Shown piece after piece: positions 31,927-36,401 of a stretch of 36,401 nucleotides of DNA. Location of the stretch: contig JAEELE010000010.1 in the NCBI GenBank assembly GCA_016288755.1, positions 1 through 36,401 on the forward strand. Direction: 5' to 3'. The notes below the pieces were generated by a model that had not been told where the DNA came from, made no database searches, and saw only the letters and a list, made by a program, of their open reading frames with translations. How positions within the stretch are numbered: the first letter of the stretch is position 1; each line of letters opens with the position of its first letter. A program made the translations under genes and the position numbers. The stretch comes from Oscillospiraceae bacterium (GTDB taxonomy: Bacteria > Bacillota > Clostridia > Oscillospirales > Ruminococcaceae).

Positions 31927-32853
31927 ATGGGAAAGATTGCATTTCTCTTTGCGGGGCAGGGTGCGCAGTACCCCGGCATGGGCAGGTCGCTCTGCGAGAC
32001 CTCTGCCGCGGCAAAGTCGCTCTACGACACGGCGGAGGCGATCCGTCCGGGCACGATGGCGCAGTCCTTTGAGGGCACTGCCGAGGAGCTGAAACAGACC
32101 GCCAACACCCAGCCCTGTCTCTATCTGGTCGATCTGGCAGCGGCACTGGCGCTCGAGGAAGCGGGCATCCGCGCGGACGCCGCAGCGGGCTTTTCGCTCG
32201 GCGAGATCGCGGCGCTTGCCTTTGCAGGGGTCTATTCCCACGCAGACGGCTTCCGCATCGTGACGGAGCGCGGCAGGCTGATGCAGCAGGCAGCGGAGCA
32301 GGCAGATACCGCCATGTGCGCGGTCGTCAAGCTCGACGCACAGACGGTCAGCGACACCGCGGCACAGTTTCCGCAGCTCTATGCCGTCAACTTCAACTGC
32401 CCCGGTCAGACCGTTGTGTCCGGTCTGAAAACGAGCATGCCCGATTTTCAGGCGAAGATCAAGGAGCTCGGCGGCAAATGCATCCCGCTGGCAGTCAGCG
32501 CGGCGTTCCATTCGCCGTTCATGAATGCCGCCGCGGCGGAGTTCGGCGCATTTCTCGCGTCGCAGACCTTCTCCGCGGGGCGCATCCCGGTCTATGCAAA
32601 CCGGAACGCAGAACCCTACGAAGCCCCGGACAAGGCGGCACAGACCATGTCCGCACAGATCAGCAGCCCGGTGCGCTGGCAGACCACGGTCGAAAACCTG
32701 ATCGCGGCGGGCTTTGATACCTTCATCGAGGTCGGCGCGGGCAAGACGCTCTCCGGGCTGGTGAAGAAGATCTCCGCAGATGTGCGCATTTTCAATGTCG
32801 AGGACGCAGAGAGCCTCGCAAATACGGTAAAGGCGGTAACAGAAGCATGCTGA
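31927..32853 (+). CDS. fabD: Malonyl-CoA:ACP transacylase
   Basis: A 308-residue acyltransferase that loads malonate onto ACP. FLFAGQGAQYPGMG opens the protein. The nucleophile Ser 90 sits in GFSLGE and the catalytic His 195 in AAFHSPFM. C-terminal segments ISSPVRW and FIEVGAGKTLSGL are also typical. The ribosome site CGGAGGAACT precedes the ATG. It overlaps fabG by 7 bases. Confidence 0.96.
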   Translation: MGKIAFLFAGQGAQYPGMGRSLCETSAAAKSLYDTAEAIRPGTMAQSFEGTAEELKQTANTQPCLYLVDLAAALALEEAGIRADAAAGFSLGEIAALAFAGVYSHADGFRIVTERGRLMQQAAEQADTAMCAVVKLDAQTVSDTAAQFPQLYAVNFNCPGQTVVSGLKTSMPDFQAKIKELGGKCIPLAVSAAFHSPFMNAAAAEFGAFLASQTFSAGRIPVYANRNAEPYEAPDKAAQTMSAQISSPVRWQTTVENLIAAGFDTFIEVGAGKTLSGLVKKISADVRIFNVEDAESLANTVKAVTEAC

Positions 32854-33593
32854 ACGGAAAAACCGCAGTCGTCACGGGCGGTGCAAGGGGCATCGGCGCG
32901 GCGATCTGCAAAAAGCTCGCGTCTCTGGGCGCGGATATCGCGATCGTCGACCTCAAGGTCACCGAGCAGGCTGAGGCGCTGCGCGATGCGATCACCGCAG
33001 AATTCGGCGTGAAGGCGCAGTGCTATGCGTGCAATGTCGGCGATGCGGAGCAGTGCAGGGAAACGGTCAAGGCAGTGCTCGCCGATTTCGGGAATCTGAC
33101 GGTGCTCGTCAACAATGCGGGCATCACCCGCGACGCGCTCATGCTCTCGATGAAGCAGGAGGACTTTGACGCGGTCATCAGCACGAACCTCAAGGGCACC
33201 TTCAACATGACGCAGGCGTGCTATCGCCCGTTCATGAAGGCAAAATACGGCAAGATCGTCAATCTGGCGTCGGTATCGGGCATGCTGGGCACGGCAGGTC
33301 AGGCAAATTACGCCGCGTCGAAGGCGGGCGTCATGGCGCTGACGAAGGTCACCGCGAGAGAGCTCGCATCGCGGCATGTCACCTGCAATGCCGTCGCGCC
33401 GGGCTTTATCGCGACGGACATGACCGCTGCGATCAGCGACGAGGCAACTGAGAACTATCTGAAATCCATTCCGCTGGGACGCGCCGGCAAGCCGGAGGAT
33501 GTCGCGAATCTCGTGGCATTTCTCGCAGGTCCCGAGTCGGATTATCTGACCGGCGAGGTCATCCGCATTGACGGCGGTCTCGCGATCTCATAA
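32847..33593 (+). CDS. fabG: 3-oxoacyl-ACP reductase
   Basis: A 248-residue short-chain dehydrogenase/reductase that reduces 3-ketoacyl-ACP with NADPH. The nucleotide-binding motif is TGGARGIG (10-17), NNAG is at 89-92, and the catalytic Ser 142, Tyr 155 and Lys 159 are in NLASVSG and YAASK. The family C-terminus ends LTGEVIRIDGGLAIS. The ATG lies within the end of fabD, so translation is coupled. Confidence 0.96.
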   Translation: MLNGKTAVVTGGARGIGAAICKKLASLGADIAIVDLKVTEQAEALRDAITAEFGVKAQCYACNVGDAEQCRETVKAVLADFGNLTVLVNNAGITRDALMLSMKQEDFDAVISTNLKGTFNMTQACYRPFMKAKYGKIVNLASVSGMLGTAGQANYAASKAGVMALTKVTARELASRHVTCNAVAPGFIATDMTAAISDEATENYLKSIPLGRAGKPEDVANLVAFLAGPESDYLTGEVIRIDGGLAIS

Positions 33594-33604
33594 GGAGAAC
33601 ACAC

Positions 33605-34840
33605 ATGAGCAGAAGAGTAGTCGTGACCGGCATGGGCGCCGTCACACCGCTGGGCTGCGGGCTTGCAGCCTTCTGGGACGGGCTGGTTTCCGGCAAAAAC
33701 GGCATTGATTTCATCACCCGCTTTGACGCCTCGGAGCTCAAGGCGAAGCTCGCCGCAGAGGTGAAGGATTTTGACCCCAAGGCATTTCTCGACGCAAAGC
33801 TCGTGCGCCAGACCGACCGCTATCAGCAGTATGCAATGGCGGCGGCGATGATGGCTGCCGAGGACGCGGGCATCGAGGGCAAGGTCGCGGGCGAGCGCTT
33901 CGGCGTGTATTTCGGCTCCGGCGTCGGCGGCTTCGAGACCTTCGTCAGGGAGCACAGCACGCTGCTGGAGCGCGGCGCGTCGCGTGTGTCGCCGTTCTTC
34001 ATCACCAAGATGATCTCGAACATGGCGGCGGGACAGATCGCCATCCGCTTCGGCGCACAGGGTCCCTGCCTCGACATCACGACCGCATGTGCGACCGGCA
34101 CGAACGCGGTCGGCGAGGCAATGCGGGCGATCCGCCACGGCTACGCAGATGTCATGCTCGCAGGCGGCGCTGACGCGGTCATTCACCCGCTGGCAATGGC
34201 AGGCTTCATCAACTGTCAGGCGCTGACCGATTCCGAGGACAAGGACTGCGCCTCCATCCCGTTTGACAGGCGCAGAAACGGCTTCGTCATGGGCGAGGGT
34301 GCGGGCGCGCTGGTGCTCGAGGAATATGAGCACGCCGCTGCACGCGGGGCACATATCTACGCGGAGGTCGTCGGCTACGGCTCCACCTGCGACGCGTTCC
34401 ACGTCACCGCGCCGGACAGCGAGGCGAAGGCGTCCTCGAAGGCGATCGCCGATGCTTACGCAGAGGCAGGCGGCAGCTTTGACCCCGCACAGATCTATAT
34501 CAACGCGCACGGCACGAGCACGCCGCTCAACGACAAAACCGAAACTGCCGCGATCAAGCGCGCATTCGGCGAAGAGACCGCCGGAAAGCTGCACATCAGC
34601 TCGACCAAATCGATGACCGGGCATCTGCTCGGCGCTGCCGGTGCGATTGAGGCGATCGCAGCGGTCAAGGCACTGGAGACGGGCATCATCCCGCCGACGA
34701 TCGGCTACCAAGAGCCCGACCCCGACTGCGACCTTGACTATACGCCGAACAAGGCGCTCGAAACGCCGCTGGCGCTTGCGATGTCGACCTCGCTGGGCTT
34801 CGGCGGGCACAATGCCTGCGTCGCCTTCGGCAAAATCTGA
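33605..34840 (+). CDS. fabF: 3-oxoacyl-ACP synthase II
   Basis: A 411-residue elongation condensing enzyme. The catalytic Cys 162 is in TTACATGTNAVG. The two active-site His residues lie in INAHGTSTPLND and SMTGHLLGAAG. The length matches FabF (about 410). AAGGAG precedes the ATG at 33605. It extends acyl-ACP by two carbons per cycle with malonyl-ACP made by FabD. A truncated hydrolase gene begins 17 bases after its stop, in the place where accB often follows fabF. Confidence 0.96.
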   Translation: MSRRVVVTGMGAVTPLGCGLAAFWDGLVSGKNGIDFITRFDASELKAKLAAEVKDFDPKAFLDAKLVRQTDRYQQYAMAAAMMAAEDAGIEGKVAGERFGVYFGSGVGGFETFVREHSTLLERGASRVSPFFITKMISNMAAGQIAIRFGAQGPCLDITTACATGTNAVGEAMRAIRHGYADVMLAGGADAVIHPLAMAGFINCQALTDSEDKDCASIPFDRRRNGFVMGEGAGALVLEEYEHAAARGAHIYAEVVGYGSTCDAFHVTAPDSEAKASSKAIADAYAEAGGSFDPAQIYINAHGTSTPLNDKTETAAIKRAFGEETAGKLHISSTKSMTGHLLGAAGAIEAIAAVKALETGIIPPTIGYQEPDPDCDLDYTPNKALETPLALAMSTSLGFGGHNACVAFGKI

Positions 34841-34856
34841 GCGGGGTGCAGAAACG

Positions 34857-35657
34857 ATGCCGGAATCACTGACCGAGGTGCTCCGCCGCGTCAGCGTGCT
34901 GAACCGCGACGACGGGCGGCGCTTTACCGTGACGGATCGGCTCGATGCGATCGCAGAGCTGCTCAGGGAGAGCCCCTACAAAAGAGTGGAGGCGGACGCG
35001 CTCTGCCATCTCTACGCGCAGAAGCCGCTGGATGCGCTGCCGCATTTTCTGGTGCTGGTGTCGGCGCATGTCGACGTAGTGCCGGAGATCACGGAATGCT
35101 TTGTTGAGGATGCCGGCGGCGGGCTGCTGCGCGGAACCTTTGACAATGCCGCGACCGACGCTGCAGCTGTCTGGCTGATGTGTGCGCAGAAGCTGCCGGA
35201 GCATGTGATCTTCGCCTTCACCGGCGATGAGGAGGAGAACGGCGCAGGCGCCGTCACCACTGCACGCTTCCTGAAGGCACAGGGCAAGAAGATCCGGGTC
35301 GCGATCGTCACCGATGTGACCGACCGGGCGTTTGATGAGGCGGATTTCACCGTCGAGAACGACTTATGGGATGATCTGCTCGGCAAGGATGTCATCCGGA
35401 TCGTGCAGTATGCAGGCAGATGGAAATTTGTGCCGGAGGACCCCGAAGAGCTGCCCGACTATGTGCCCTATGACCGGATCATCCGGGACGAAGCCGATTC
35501 GGACGAGTCGTAGGATTACGACGACGAGGAGGTCTGCGCGTTCAGCTTCTGCGTGCCGGTTTCGGGCGATATGCACAGCAATGCCGGCGTGCTGATGCAC
35601 GCCCGGAGCTTCCGGAAATACACAGAGACGCTCGGGGCAATCCTGCGCGGGCTCTGA
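34857..35657 (+). pseudogene. M20/M28-type peptidase-like gene interrupted by an in-frame TAG
   Basis: From ATG 34857 the frame runs 218 codons to TAG at 35511-35513, then continues open for 47 more codons in the same frame to TGA at 35657. The second part (EVCAFSFCVPVSGDMHSNAGVLM) reads as a natural continuation, giving 266 residues if uninterrupted. The first part resembles a zinc aminopeptidase core: SAHVDVVPE, GTFDNAATDAAAVW, FTGDEEENGAGA, with likely metal ligands His, Asp and Glu-Glu. It is shorter than full M20/M28 enzymes. A point nonsense mutation is the simplest reading. The truncated 218-residue product may still be made, since the metal-binding residues precede the stop. Its ribosome site is weak. 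Its role in a fab operon is unknown. Confidence 0.7.
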
Positions 35658-35684
35658 ATCAGAGAGAAATGAGAGGTTTACCGC

Positions 35685-36116
35685 ATGGACAGACAGGAAC
35701 TCATGGAGCTGCTGCCGCACCGCAGTCAGATGCTGCTGCTCGATGAAGCAGAGCTGACCGACGGTGAGGCACACGGCAAAAAATATATCACCGGTGAGGA
35801 ATTCTTCCTTGACGGGCATTTTCCGGGGAATCCGGTCGTGCCGGGGGTCATCCTCTGCGAGATCATGGGGCAGTCTGTCTGTGTGTGCATCCCGCGATCT
35901 GCGGACGGCAAGCCGCCGATGACCTATTTCACCGGCATCGACAAGGTGAGATTCCACCGCCCGGTCGTGCCCGGCGAGACCTTCGAGACCAAGTGCAGCA
36001 TCACCAAGCGCCGCGGTCCGTTCTATTGGGCGAAGGGCGAGGGCTATGTGAACGGCGAGCTCTGCGTCAGCGCCGAGTTTTCGTTCATGATCCAAAGATC
36101 GGAGGAGCAGAAATGA
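35685..36116 (+). CDS. fabZ: 3-hydroxyacyl-ACP dehydratase
   Basis: A 143-residue hot-dog-fold dehydratase. LPHRSQMLLLD opens the domain. The catalytic His 45 and Glu 59 sit in DGHFPGNPVVPGVILCEIMGQ, split here as DGHFPGNP and VPGVILCEIMGQ. Length and motifs fit FabZ rather than the larger FabA. With FabG, FabK and FabF it completes the elongation cycle. The stop overlaps the next start (ATGA). Confidence 0.95.
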   Translation: MDRQELMELLPHRSQMLLLDEAELTDGEAHGKKYITGEEFFLDGHFPGNPVVPGVILCEIMGQSVCVCIPRSADGKPPMTYFTGIDKVRFHRPVVPGETFETKCSITKRRGPFYWAKGEGYVNGELCVSAEFSFMIQRSEEQK

Positions 36117-36401
36117 GCATTCTGGACGGAATCTTCAGCGGGCGGTCTGCCGCCGACAAGCAGCCGCCGAGAGTCTGCAAAAAATGCGGCGCCGAGACCG
36201 ATTATGCTGCCTATCTTGAGAATCACTGCATCTGCCCCTCCTGCGGCGCCTATCAGAGAATGCGCGCGGCGGAGCGGCTCGACCTGACCGTCGACAAGGG
36301 CAGCTTTCAGGAGATCGACAAAAAGCTCCGCGGCAAGGACCCGATCGGCTTCCCGGACTATCAGGGCAAGCTCGAAAAGGCGGAGAAGTCCAGCGGGCTC
36401 A
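36113..36401 (+). CDS. accD: Acetyl-CoA carboxylase carboxyltransferase beta subunit (C-terminus off the right edge)
   Basis: The first 96 codons are visible. A four-cysteine zinc finger (CKKCG then CPSCGAYQRM, about 15 residues apart) and the following ERLDLTVDKGSFQEID and DPIGFPDYQGKLEKA match the N-terminus of AccD. AccD with AccA transfers carboxyl from biotin to acetyl-CoA, making malonyl-CoA for FabD. Its ATG overlaps the fabZ stop and GGAGG lies upstream. An AccD-AccA fusion cannot be excluded because the gene is cut. No accB or accC lies before it. Confidence 0.92.
   Translation, partial: MSILDGIFSGRSAADKQPPRVCKKCGAETDYAAYLENHCICPSCGAYQRMRAAERLDLTVDKGSFQEIDKKLRGKDPIGFPDYQGKLEKAEKSSGL

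Noticed and set aside
35511..35513. TAG read as pyrrolysine or as a reassigned codon
   Set aside because: TAG also ends the AraC-type gene (followed directly by TGA), and no pyl genes or downstream pyrrolysine signal are visible, so an ordinary nonsense mutation is more likely.

Overview
The window looks like chromosomal DNA of a GC-rich, endospore-forming Firmicute of class Clostridia, most probably a Ruminococcus-like member of the Oscillospiraceae. This placement is inferred from the spoIIA sporulation operon, AGGAGG-type ribosome binding sites at most genes, sigma-A promoters carrying a TGTG-type extension before the -10 box, a FabK-type enoyl reductase and single-chain PurL. No rRNA, tRNA, CRISPR array, prophage or transposase gene was seen.

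Layout. 1-4729 (minus): a signalling operon with a response regulator carrying a degenerate GGDEF and an intact EAL domain, an HPt protein, a small unknown ORF and a hybrid histidine kinase that runs off the left edge. 4730-5454: an AT-rich non-coding stretch with nested inverted repeats, an orphan minus-strand terminator and a MITE-like hairpin element. 5455-8193 (plus): a 912-residue TIR plus TPR protein with its own consensus promoter. 8369-8612: a second MITE-like hairpin whose end supplies the stop codon of sigF. 8610-10027 (minus): spoIIAA-spoIIAB-sigF. 10263-12562 (plus): nadB-nadC. 12761-14748 (minus): an ECF sigma factor and a membrane protein that may be its anti-sigma factor. 14904-16621 (plus): a YgjP/SprT-like metalloprotease and an SH3-type lipoprotein. 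17075-17323 (minus): an HPr-like protein without the phosphorylatable histidine. 17634-23098 (plus): mtaB, a C_GCAxxG_C_C protein and purL. 23537-24061 (minus): a GtrA-family membrane protein. 24333-26567 (plus): a sensor-GGDEF-AraC fusion regulator. 26837-28411 (minus): thrH and an orphan histidine kinase. 28950 to the right edge (plus): a type II fatty acid synthesis operon headed by a TetR-family regulator: tetR-fabH-acpP-fabK-fabD-fabG-fabF-(broken hydrolase)-fabZ-accD.

How the parts work together. The left operon has all the parts of a multistep phosphorelay (HK-REC to HPt to REC) ending in a c-di-GMP phosphodiesterase. The fab operon contains a nearly complete elongation cycle. Its TetR gene is preceded by two adjacent palindromes just after the -10 box, which would suit control of the whole operon by that regulator. 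The usual accB and accC positions are empty, and a hydrolase gene with an in-frame TAG lies where accB is commonly found.

Two repeat classes punctuate the region. One is a pair of long, nearly self-complementary elements flanking the TIR-TPR gene. The other is a dispersed purine-rich heptad repeat (GTGAGGA-like, several copies ending in GTTCCGT) that begins at or within a few bases of the stop codons of five genes. The most interesting candidates are the TIR-TPR protein in its hairpin-flanked setting, the TetR/fab operator, the stop-codon-associated heptads, and the sensor-GGDEF-AraC fusion.
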